Assembly: GCA_021779415.1 (NCBI GenBank)
Contig: JAJYAS010000112.1
Span: forward strand, 1 to 8,541
Length of the DNA stretch: 8,541 nt
Reading direction: 5' to 3'
DNA from: Bacillota bacterium
GTDB lineage: Bacteria > Bacillota_B > Desulfitobacteriia > Desulfitobacteriales > Desulfitobacteriaceae
In this document: in pieces, positions 1 through 5,239 of the stretch
Layout of the letters: the number at the start of each line of letters is the position of its first letter
How positions within the stretch are numbered: the first letter of the stretch is position 1
Notes under the pieces: generated by a model
Seen by the model: only the letters and a program-made list of their open reading frames with translations
The model's database searches: none
Told to the model about the DNA's origin: nothing
Translations under genes and position numbers: made by a program

Positions 1-95
1 CGATTTCTTTTGTTTTCCTGTGCATAGGTAAGAGTGGCCAGAATTTCACCGTCATCAATAAACTCCGTTGCATTTTTCGACTTACAATCATACAT
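1..95 (-). CDS. hydG: HydG, [FeFe] hydrogenase H-cluster maturase (N-terminal fragment, cut by window edge)
   Basis: Only the first 31 codons are visible, starting at ATG 95-93 and running off the left edge. The peptide begins MYDCKSKNATEFIDDGEI and continues LATLTYAQENKRN, which I recognise as the start typical of clostridial HydG. HydG is a radical-SAM tyrosine lyase that makes the CO and CN ligands of the H-cluster; its catalytic motifs lie outside the window. GGAG at 107-104 sits 8 nt before the ATG and fixes the start. The gene lies 73 nt downstream of the TM1266-like gene on the same strand, the same neighbours as TM1266-TM1267 in Thermotoga maritima, which supports the call. The intervening 96-168 stretch has only a small bulged stem and no U-tract terminator, so both genes probably share one transcript. 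The identification rests on a short peptide plus context. Confidence 0.8.
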   Translation of the reverse strand, partial: MYDCKSKNATEFIDDGEILATLTYAQENKRN

Positions 96-168
96 AGCCT
101 AAACTCCTTTTTGACGATTGCTTTTAGTTATTTATCAACTTTCGCAGAGTGCAAGTTTGCTTAGAACT

Positions 169-423
169 TTACTCCTCCAATTTTTTGGTTAAGGCTGATT
201 TAACATTGACCCCTTTAATTTTTCCTAACTTACCCGTCAGAGCACTAATGTCATCCGAGGTCCCTTCAACGATCAAAGAGATAATTGCTATACCCCTTTC
301 CGGACGCGGTATTCCCATTCTTCCAATTATGATGCCCGCTAAATCGTGCAGAGTCTCATTCACTTTATTAGCACTTTCAAATTCTTCAATCACGATCCCT
401 ACGACCCCTATTCTTTTGTCCAT
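169..423 (-). CDS. TM1266-family putative regulator of the iron-only hydrogenase system
   Basis: An 84-residue protein starting MDKRIGVVGIVIEEFES, with the motif GRMGIP at about 34-39, then the segment GIAIISLIVEG and a late GKLGKIKGVNVK. This is the pattern of the TM1266 family, small ferredoxin-like/ACT-like proteins annotated as putative iron-only hydrogenase system regulators. The length is normal and no helix-turn-helix is visible, so a DNA-binding role is not evident; the family's biochemical function is not firmly established. The start ATG 423-421 follows AGGAGG at 433-428, a perfect ribosome binding site with a short 4-nt spacer. An intrinsic terminator ends only a few bases upstream of that site, so expression probably depends on read-through or on control of that terminator. 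hydG follows 73 nt downstream. The family call is strong; any stated function is inference. Confidence 0.9.
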   Translation of the reverse strand: MDKRIGVVGIVIEEFESANKVNETLHDLAGIIIGRMGIPRPERGIAIISLIVEGTSDDISALTGKLGKIKGVNVKSALTKKLEE

Positions 424-437
424 GTTTCCTCCTAAAG

Positions 438-469
438 AAAAAAAAGCCTTCTACAACAGTAAGAAGGCT
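438..469 (-). terminator. Intrinsic terminator or attenuator in the TM1266-hydG leader
   Basis: On the minus strand AGCCTTCT (469-462), a 9-nt loop (461-453) and AGAAGGCT (452-445) form a perfect 8-bp stem followed by seven further T residues (444-438). The T tract ends 4 nt before the AGGAGG of the TM1266-like gene. This position, inside the leader rather than just after hydA, suggests conditional termination, although it could also be the end of the hydA transcript or of a small RNA. Confidence 0.8.
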
Positions 470-571
470 ACTCTAGCATAAATCCAACCCTTCTCCTCTT
501 GCTCAGAATCATCCTCACAATCAGGTAAACGTTTGATGAGGCCACTGTGCCGGGAACCTCCAGCACAACAG
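438..571 (-). promoter_or_regulatory. Candidate structured leader RNA (riboswitch-like attenuator) upstream of the TM1266-hydG unit
   Basis: Read on the minus strand, CTGTTGTGCTGG (571-560) pairs with CCGGCACAGTGG (553-542) as 12 bp including four G-U pairs, with loop AGGTTC. Directly abutting it, CCTCA (541-537) pairs with TGAGG (517-513), with an inner TCA/TGA helix. A purine-rich single strand follows, then GAGAAGG (495-489), which can pair with CCTTCTT (467-461) and so capture the 5' arm of the terminator. The AGAAGG of this tract is a copy of the start of the terminator's 3' arm, the usual logic of an antiterminator/terminator switch. I could not match the sequence to T-box, TPP, FMN, cobalamin, SAM, glycine, THF, c-di-GMP, ZTP or Moco elements from memory. 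The structure was found by eye without energy calculation or comparative support. Confidence 0.45.
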
Positions 572-575
572 GTTA

Positions 576-607
576 ATTATATATTAAGTATACTCTTTTC
601 CCCTCAA
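576..607 (-). promoter_or_regulatory. Possible sigma-A promoter for the TM1266-hydG leader
   Basis: A perfect TATAAT lies at 581-576 on the minus strand in an AT-rich stretch. The best -35 match is TTGAGG at 607-602, but the 20-nt spacer is longer than the preferred 17. Transcription would start near 571-568, exactly where the first leader hairpin begins, which is the main reason to take it seriously. Confidence 0.35.
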
Positions 608-610
608 ATA

Positions 611-629
611 ATCCCTGCTTTCGAGGAAT
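611..629 (-). terminator. Weak terminator-like hairpin downstream of hydA
   Basis: ATTCCT (629-624) pairs with AGGGAT (616-611) around loop CGAAAGC, followed by TATTTGAGG. The stem has six pairs with one G-U, and the T tract is poor. It begins about 43 nt after the hydA stop. It may end the hydA transcript inefficiently or only form the 3' end after trimming; it is much weaker than the other terminators here. Confidence 0.25.
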
Positions 630-671
630 TTTACCATAGTCCTTTTATCTTTAGTTCAACCAGTTCACTGC

Positions 672-2414
672 CTAAATTTTCTTACGTGCTGTATAACAGG
701 TGTGGAGTAGTTGATGCGCCCTTTCTCCGTAGGGTTCGCCCAAATAATCTTTATACAGACCTATAATGGCTGGATTTTCGTGCGACTTGCGCAAGGACTT
801 GGAGCGGTCTTCTCGGTATAAAGCCCAAGCACGGTCTGCAAGAATATCCATGTTGCCGTGATGATAGGGTTGTCCACCGCCCCCGATACACCCTCCAGGG
901 CAAGCCATGATTTCAATCACGTCATAATTGCTTTCCCCCGCTTGTATTCTCTCGAGAACAGTGCGAGCATTACCCAGGCCGTGGATGACCGCAATTCGGT
1001 AATCCCGTCCAGCGATCGGGATAACCGCTTCCTTAATCCCATCCATTCCCCGGAGAGCCTCAAACTCCACCTTCTCCAAGGTTTCACCCGTGAGTACCTC
1101 ATAGGCGGTCCGCAGGGCCGCTTCAAGGACTCCGCCTGTTGCTCCAAAAATCACGGAAGCACCCGTCGATTCCCCTAAGGGGTAATCAAAATCTTGGTCT
1201 TTGAGATGATCAAAATGAATGCTGGCTTCCCGGATCATGCGAGTAAGTTCACGTGTGGTGATAACGATGTCCACATCCGCGGTTTCTGCCCCTTGCGAGA
1301 GTTCAGGGCGGGCCGCTTCGTATTTTTTGGCAACGCAGGGCATGACGGAGACAACAGTAATGGTTTTGGGATCAATCCCCAACGTTTTAGCATAATAGCT
1401 TTTGATCAAGACCCCTAACATTTCATGAGGGGATTTGCAAGTTGAAGGAATGTCCAATAAATCCGGGAATTGATGTTCGAAGAACTTGACCCAGGCAGGG
1501 CAACAACTCGTAAGGAGGGGCAGGCGTCCGCCGTGTTTAATGCGGTGAACAAGCTCAGTTGCTTCCTCCATAATCGTCAGGTCAGCCGCAAAATCCGTAT
1601 CAAAGACGCGGTCGAAACCAAGCCTCCGAAGAGCGGCTACCATTTTGCCCGTAACAATCGTACCAGGTTCTAAACCGAATCCCTCCCCCAGAGCGACCCG
1701 TACGGCTGGAGCTGTTTGTACGACGACAAATTGATTGGGATCGTTGAGGGCCTTCCAAACTTTATCCACCTGATCTAGCTCGGTTAAGGCGCCAGTGGGA
1801 CATACCGCAATACATTGTCCACAGAATGTGCAAGCAGTTTTGTTCAGAGGTAAATCAAAGGCGGTTTTAACCACCGTTTCAAAACCACGCCCCACGGCTG
1901 AGTAAACACCCACCGTCTGTACCTCGTTGCACATCGTTTCACAGCGCCGGCAGCGAATACATTTATTTGGATCTCGAACAATGGAAGAACTCGACGTGTC
2001 GATTTCAAACTCAGATTCTTCCCCTTCATAGGAGATATGGCGTACGCCTAATTCTGAAGCTAAGGATTGGAGGTCACAATCTTGGTTTTTAGCACAGGTC
2101 AAACAGGACTTGGGGTGGTCAGAAAGGAGAAGTTCAACCATGGCTCGTCTAGCCTGGATGGCACGCAGCGAATCAGTTCGAACGACCATGCCACTCGCTA
2201 CTGGGGTTGAACAGGAGGAGGCCAAATTACGTCGACCCTCGATTTCAACCACGCACACTCGACAGGATGCAATATTATTATTGTAATGCATTTCATTAAG
2301 TTTCAGGTAGCATAAGGTTGGAATATCTATGTTTACAGTTCGAGCGGCGTCTAAAATGGACATTCCTTCCGGTACGGTAAGGGATATGTCATTAATGGTT
2401 AGTTGTATATCCAT
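672..2414 (-). CDS. hydA: [FeFe] hydrogenase catalytic subunit HydA (HndD-like)
   Basis: A 580-residue cytoplasmic H2-activating subunit. In order: an N-terminal [2Fe-2S] domain (C35, C51, C54, C68); a His-Cys3 [4Fe-4S] site (H100, C104, C107, C113); two ferredoxin-type [4Fe-4S] sites (C152-x2-C155-x2-C158-x3-C162 and C195-x2-C198-x2-C201-x3-C205); and the H-cluster domain with TSCCPAW at 302-308, MPCVAKKYE at 358-366 and MACPGGCIGGGGQP at 503-516. The expected H-cluster ligands are C305, C360, C505 and C509; C304 matches the proton-transfer cysteine. A C-terminal small-subunit-like tail (LGEPYGERAHQLLHT) completes it, and length is normal for the trimeric, NAD(P)-linked group. The start is ATG 2414 rather than an in-frame GTG 75 nt upstream, because AGGAGGA lies 6 nt before it and the ferredoxin fold begins there. 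It follows hydB after a 105-nt gap carrying a stable hairpin. The loop between C35 and C51 is four residues longer than in Clostridium pasteurianum CpI. Confidence 0.97.
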   Translation of the reverse strand: MDIQLTINDISLTVPEGMSILDAARTVNIDIPTLCYLKLNEMHYNNNIASCRVCVVEIEGRRNLASSCSTPVASGMVVRTDSLRAIQARRAMVELLLSDHPKSCLTCAKNQDCDLQSLASELGVRHISYEGEESEFEIDTSSSSIVRDPNKCIRCRRCETMCNEVQTVGVYSAVGRGFETVVKTAFDLPLNKTACTFCGQCIAVCPTGALTELDQVDKVWKALNDPNQFVVVQTAPAVRVALGEGFGLEPGTIVTGKMVAALRRLGFDRVFDTDFAADLTIMEEATELVHRIKHGGRLPLLTSCCPAWVKFFEHQFPDLLDIPSTCKSPHEMLGVLIKSYYAKTLGIDPKTITVVSVMPCVAKKYEAARPELSQGAETADVDIVITTRELTRMIREASIHFDHLKDQDFDYPLGESTGASVIFGATGGVLEAALRTAYEVLTGETLEKVEFEALRGMDGIKEAVIPIAGRDYRIAVIHGLGNARTVLERIQAGESNYDVIEIMACPGGCIGGGGQPYHHGNMDILADRAWALYREDRSKSLRKSHENPAIIGLYKDYLGEPYGERAHQLLHTCYTARKKI

Positions 2415-2420
2415 ATAAAG

Positions 2421-2427
2421 TCCTCCT
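2421..2427 (-). promoter_or_regulatory. Ribosome binding site that fixes the hydA start
   Basis: AGGAGGA at 2427-2421 is followed by a 6-nt spacer to ATG 2414-2412. No comparable site precedes the longer in-frame GTG start at 2489. This places the N terminus at MDIQLTINDI and removes 25 spurious residues. Confidence 0.9.
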
Positions 2428-2429
2428 TT

Positions 2430-2475
2430 AAAGAAAACTTGGCTGGCGCTGAGCATGCGAAGCGACCGCCTAGTT
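2430..2475 (-). promoter_or_regulatory. Stable bulged hairpin with U-rich tract between hydB and hydA
   Basis: On the minus strand 2475-2461 pairs with 2450-2436: AACT/AGTT, an A-A mismatch, GGC/GCC, a bulged A, GG/CC, a bulged T and CGCT/AGCG, 13 pairs in all, with a 10-nt loop TCGCATGCTC. TTTTCTTT (2437-2430) overlaps the base of the stem and runs to just before the hydA ribosome binding site. The stem is GC-rich compared with other spacers here. It could be an attenuator, an mRNA processing or stabilising element that tunes HydA against HydB, or a copy of an interspersed palindromic repeat. It was folded by eye. Confidence 0.5.
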
Positions 2476-2519
2476 GCACTTATGCCCACGCATTCTAATA
2501 AGCAGGGTACAGGGGCACC

Positions 2520-4406
2520 TTAATGGCGGATGATGGCGCCGACGACGCGACATTGTTCCATGCATGCCCCACATTTCAGGCAACGTTCTTGGTCGATGAT
2601 ATGACGCTTCTTTGCTGAACCAGTGATGCAATGCATCGGACATTTCTTAACGCAAAGGGTGCACCCTACACACTTTTCTGTGATTTCATATTTTAACAAG
2701 CTCGTGCAAACGCCAGCTGGACAGGTTTTATCGACAACATGGGCAATATATTCTTCCCTGAAATACTTTAAGGTGGAAAGGATGGGATTGGGCGCACTTT
2801 GCCCTAATCCGCACAGGGCCGTGTCCTTAATGATGTGACACAGTTTCTCCATCTTTTCTAAATCCTCTAGCGTCCCTTTGCCTTCCGTGATTTTTGTCAG
2901 GATTTCATAAAGCCGTTTGGTACCGACCCGACAGGCAGTGCATCGGCCACAGGATTCATCCATCGTGAATTCTTGGAAGAACTTGGCGATGTTAACCATG
3001 CAATCGTCTTCATCTAAGACAATGAGCCCTCCTGAACCCATCATGGAGCCTATGGCAGTTAAGGATTCATAATCGATGGGGGAATCTAAATACTTGGTTG
3101 GAATACATCCGCCAGAGGGACCTCCAGTTTGTGCCGCTTTAAACGTTTTATGGTGCTTAATGCCCCCGCCAATGTCAAAAATAATTTGTCGAAGGGTTGT
3201 CCCCATCGGGACTTCCACAAGCCCTACATTATTAACTTTACCTGCTAAGGCAAAGACTTTCGTTCCTTTGCTTTTTTCCGTGCCAATTCCGGCAAACCAA
3301 GTGGCTCCCTTTAAAATAATAGGAGGGATATTGGCCAACGTTTCCACATTGTTGACACAAGTTGGTTTACCCCACAGCCCCTTTTGAGCAGGAAACGGAG
3401 GTTTGACGGAAGGTTCTCCTCTGGACCCTTCGATGGAATGGATCAGAGCCGTTTCTTCGCCACAGACAAAGGCGCCGGCCCCATATTTAAGCTCAATGTC
3501 AAAGCAAAAATCACTACCCAGAATTCCTTTTCCTAGTAAACCGTATTCTCGCGCTTGCGCAATGGCAACTTTTAAACGATGAATCGCCGCAGGGTATTCT
3601 GCCCGAACATAGATAAATCCCTCGGAAGCTCCAATCGCTGCGCCCGCGATGAGCATAGCCTCTAAAACACTATGCGGGTCACCTTCCAAGACAGAGCGAT
3701 CCATAAAGGCACCCGGGTCCCCTTCATCGGCATTGCAAATAATGTAGCGTTGATCGGCCTGACTTTTACGCGTGAATTCCCATTTGGAACCCGTGGGGAA
3801 ACCTGCGCCACCACGTCCCCGAAGTCCGCTTACCTTTAGGACGTCTATAACCTCCAGGGGAGTCATGTGGAAAAGAACTTTAGCTAAGGCTTGATAGCCG
3901 TCCGTGGCAACATATTCAAGAATATTTTCTGGAGCAATATAACCGACGTTACGCAGGGCTATACGAAGTTGCCCATCGTAAAAGGGGATGTTGGCAGCGA
4001 AACGCTCTTTGGTGTTCGGGTCCATAAAAAGAAGGTGTTCTACCTGATTTCCTTGTATGAAGTGTTCTTCAACAATGGTGGTTACGTCTTCAGCCGAAAC
4101 CTCACAATAAGTTATGTTATCGGGGAAGATCTCGATCATCGGGCCCTTTTCGCAAAAGCCAAAACAACCCGGTTGGAAAACTTTAACCTGTTCAGACAAC
4201 CCCCGTTTGTTCACTTCTTCTTCTAGACGTTCGGCGATCCGGGGACTGCCTGAAGAGTGGCAACCAGGTCCTCCACAGACCATAACGTGCCTTACTAAAC
4301 CTTGGGCGTTTTTAGTTCCAGCAGACTCGATAGCCCGCCGTGATTCAAGAAGTTTAAAACTTTCGGCTTGCAAGGCATTTAGGGCATCGATATTTTTGAG
4401 TTTCAT
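2520..4406 (-). CDS. hydB: NAD(P)-linked [FeFe] hydrogenase subunit HydB (NuoF/HndC-like)
   Basis: A 628-residue flavin and Fe-S subunit that should carry the NAD(P)H site. An N-terminal thioredoxin-like [2Fe-2S] domain has C44, C49, C81 and C85, a module that is a separate subunit (HndB) in four-gene systems. The NuoF core follows: GLRGRGGAGFPTGSKW at 194-209 and NADEGDPGAFMDR at 225-237 (FMN and nucleotide binding), then GAGAFVCGEETAL at 309-321. ESCGRCTACRVG gives C486, C489 and C492, and C532 completes a [4Fe-4S] cluster. The C terminus has two ferredoxin sites (C579, C582, C585, C589 and C609, C612, C615, C619); CPAGVC at 562-567 just before them is typical of this family. I chose ATG 4406 because it is preceded by AAGGAAGGG with an 8-nt spacer and leaves a 67-nt gap after hydC; the longest frame (from 4550) would overlap hydC by 77 nt. 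ATG 4460 is possible but lacks a ribosome binding site. AAGGA/TCCTT beside the start can form a 5-bp hairpin. Confidence 0.95.
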   Translation of the reverse strand: MKLKNIDALNALQAESFKLLESRRAIESAGTKNAQGLVRHVMVCGGPGCHSSGSPRIAERLEEEVNKRGLSEQVKVFQPGCFGFCEKGPMIEIFPDNITYCEVSAEDVTTIVEEHFIQGNQVEHLLFMDPNTKERFAANIPFYDGQLRIALRNVGYIAPENILEYVATDGYQALAKVLFHMTPLEVIDVLKVSGLRGRGGAGFPTGSKWEFTRKSQADQRYIICNADEGDPGAFMDRSVLEGDPHSVLEAMLIAGAAIGASEGFIYVRAEYPAAIHRLKVAIAQAREYGLLGKGILGSDFCFDIELKYGAGAFVCGEETALIHSIEGSRGEPSVKPPFPAQKGLWGKPTCVNNVETLANIPPIILKGATWFAGIGTEKSKGTKVFALAGKVNNVGLVEVPMGTTLRQIIFDIGGGIKHHKTFKAAQTGGPSGGCIPTKYLDSPIDYESLTAIGSMMGSGGLIVLDEDDCMVNIAKFFQEFTMDESCGRCTACRVGTKRLYEILTKITEGKGTLEDLEKMEKLCHIIKDTALCGLGQSAPNPILSTLKYFREEYIAHVVDKTCPAGVCTSLLKYEITEKCVGCTLCVKKCPMHCITGSAKKRHIIDQERCLKCGACMEQCRVVGAIIRH

Positions 4407-4473
4407 AAGGATTTCCCTTCCTTCAGTGACGCTTTTTGTCAAGGTTCGAATATCATGCATCGCGCTTTGCGGA

Positions 4474-4956
4474 TTACGGGCGGTACTTGGCCAAAACCTC
4501 ATTAATGTCTTGTGCTTCATGCATGCGTCCATGCACTTCGCCATCAACAATCATGACAGGAGCGAGACCACAGGCTCCAACGCAGCGCAGAGTTTCCAAG
4601 GTAAAGAGATTATCAGGAGTGGTTTCTCCTGCTTTAATTTTAAGCTGATTTTCAAGTTCCTCTTTTAACTTCTCCGCCCCTCGCACAAAACAGGCGGTAC
4701 CAGTACATACGTTAACAACGTGTTCCCCCCTGGGAATCATAGTGAAAAACGAGTAAAAACTCACAACACCATAGACTTTGGCAGACGGTATATCAAGTTT
4801 TTGCGCGATATGCCACTGTACATTATCAGGCAGGTACCCATATAGTTCTTGAGCATAATGCAGAATCGCAATAAGATTTTCCTTTTTGTGGGTAAGACTG
4901 TCGATATAGTCATCGAGCTTTTGGACAAACTGATTGGGTGAAGTGGTGTCACACAT
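4474..4956 (-). CDS. hydC: [FeFe] hydrogenase subunit HydC (NuoE/HndA-like, [2Fe-2S])
   Basis: A 160-residue NuoE-family protein with an N-terminal helical part (about 1-75, containing HYAQELYGYLPDNV and IPSAKVYGVVSFYSFF) and a thioredoxin-like [2Fe-2S] domain with ligands C84-x4-C89 (CTGTAC) and C125-x3-C129 (CVGAC). Length and motifs are normal. In trimeric hydrogenases this subunit docks on HydB near the FMN and takes part in electron transfer with NAD(P)H. It is the first gene of hydC-hydB-hydA. The start is ATG 4956, nine codons inside the longest frame, because AGGAGG at 4969-4964 lies 7 nt upstream. A gap of 281 nt with a terminator separates it from the upstream gene, so the operon promoter should lie in that gap. 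Confidence 0.95.
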   Translation of the reverse strand: MCDTTSPNQFVQKLDDYIDSLTHKKENLIAILHYAQELYGYLPDNVQWHIAQKLDIPSAKVYGVVSFYSFFTMIPRGEHVVNVCTGTACFVRGAEKLKEELENQLKIKAGETTPDNLFTLETLRCVGACGLAPVMIVDGEVHGRMHEAQDINEVLAKYRP

Positions 4957-4963
4957 TGAAAAT

Positions 4964-4969
4964 CCTCCT
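4964..4969 (-). promoter_or_regulatory. Ribosome binding site that fixes the hydC start
   Basis: AGGAGG with a 7-nt spacer to ATG 4956-4954. Just upstream, AAGAA (4988-4984) and TTCTT (4980-4976) form a small 5-bp hairpin with a 3-nt loop on the minus strand. Confidence 0.88.
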
Positions 4970-5034
4970 TTATTTAAGAACAATTCTTGCTTCCATTAAC
5001 ACCTCTCTTTTTGTTGCTTGAAGTCCTTGTTTCC

Positions 5035-5058
5035 ATCCAACCTTTTATCCAACCTCTT
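5035..5058. repeat. Two tandem 12-nt repeats in the hydC leader
   Basis: ATCCAACCTTTT (5035-5046) and ATCCAACCTCTT (5047-5058) on the plus strand are adjacent copies with one mismatch. In the hydC mRNA sense each reads (A)AGAGGTTGGAT or AAAAGGTTGGAT. The core GGTTGGAT also occurs once in the TM1266-hydG leader at 492-485. Confidence 0.6.
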
Positions 5059-5212
5059 CGACATAGTGGTCTGATGGGCAGGCAATAGTTCATGTGATAA
5101 GTTTAACTTTGTTCCCATTGTCTGTCGCGTTTTTGGACATAAAGTAAGTGTTTTATTAATAATGAAAATTTAGTTTATTAAGAAAATAGCTCTGAGAACT
5201 TTGCCTAAAATG

Positions 5213-5239
5213 AAAAAAGGCCCCCATGGGAGCCTTTTT
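5213..5239 (-). terminator. Strong intrinsic terminator overlapping the stop codon of the regulator gene
   Basis: On the minus strand AAAAAGGCTCC, loop CATG and GGGGCCTTTTTT form an 11-bp stem with one G-U pair, followed by CATTTT. The stop codon TAA (5240-5238) lies at the foot of the 5' arm. The plus strand is also A-rich then T-rich around the stem, so it could work in both directions. It separates the Cache-HAMP-HTH gene from hydCBA. Confidence 0.88.

Larger units (their letters stand above)
4957..5212 (-). other. Leader and promoter region of the hydCBA operon
   Basis: About 255 nt without a gene, between the terminator of the regulator gene and hydC. I found no convincing sigma-A or sigma-54 promoter, and no good match to the Rex operator or CRP/FNR-type palindromes. 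It holds a perfect 10-bp AT palindrome, TTATTAATAA, at 5153-5162, a 12-nt tandem repeat at 5035-5058, and the small hairpin next to the hydC ribosome binding site. The promoter must lie here unless transcription reads through from upstream. Confidence 0.6.

Noticed and set aside
157..220. HydA [2Fe-2S] loop insertion as a novelty (C35-x15-C51, at about 2262-2312)
   Set aside because: It is longer than in CpI, but to my recollection a longer loop of this kind is common in HydA of trimeric clostridial enzymes; the listed coordinates here are not meaningful beyond the hydA entry.
149..481. Plus-strand frame of 110 codons opposite the TM1266-like gene
   Set aside because: No ribosome binding site or recognisable domain; it is the shadow of a well-supported minus-strand gene and crosses the terminator.
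481..600. T-box or other known riboswitch class in the TM1266-hydG leader
   Set aside because: No T-box GGGTGGNACCGCG element and no recognisable core of the classes I know; kept only as an unassigned structured leader.
2415..2489. Longer hydA with a GTG start at 2489
   Set aside because: The extra 25 residues have no ribosome binding site, do not resemble the family, and cover the hairpin; a strong AGGAGGA precedes ATG 2414.
4407..4550. Longer hydB starting inside hydC at 4550
   Set aside because: It would overlap hydC by 77 nt and add 48 residues unlike the NuoF family; the region at 4550-4474 encodes the conserved end of HydC in another frame.
4114..4668. Plus-strand frame of 184 codons opposite hydB and hydC
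   Set aside because: It lies antisense to two conserved hydrogenase genes and its translation has no domain character.
2520..4956. hydC and hydB as part of respiratory complex I
   Set aside because: They sit with an H-cluster subunit, HydB carries the extra N-terminal and C-terminal Fe-S domains of hydrogenases, and no other nuo genes are present.
5101..5212. Rex, CRP/FNR or dehalobox operator upstream of hydC
   Set aside because: No good match to the Rex palindrome, to TGTGA-N6-TCACA or TTGAT-N4-ATCAA, or to TTAAT-N4-ATTAA was found; only a simple AT palindrome.
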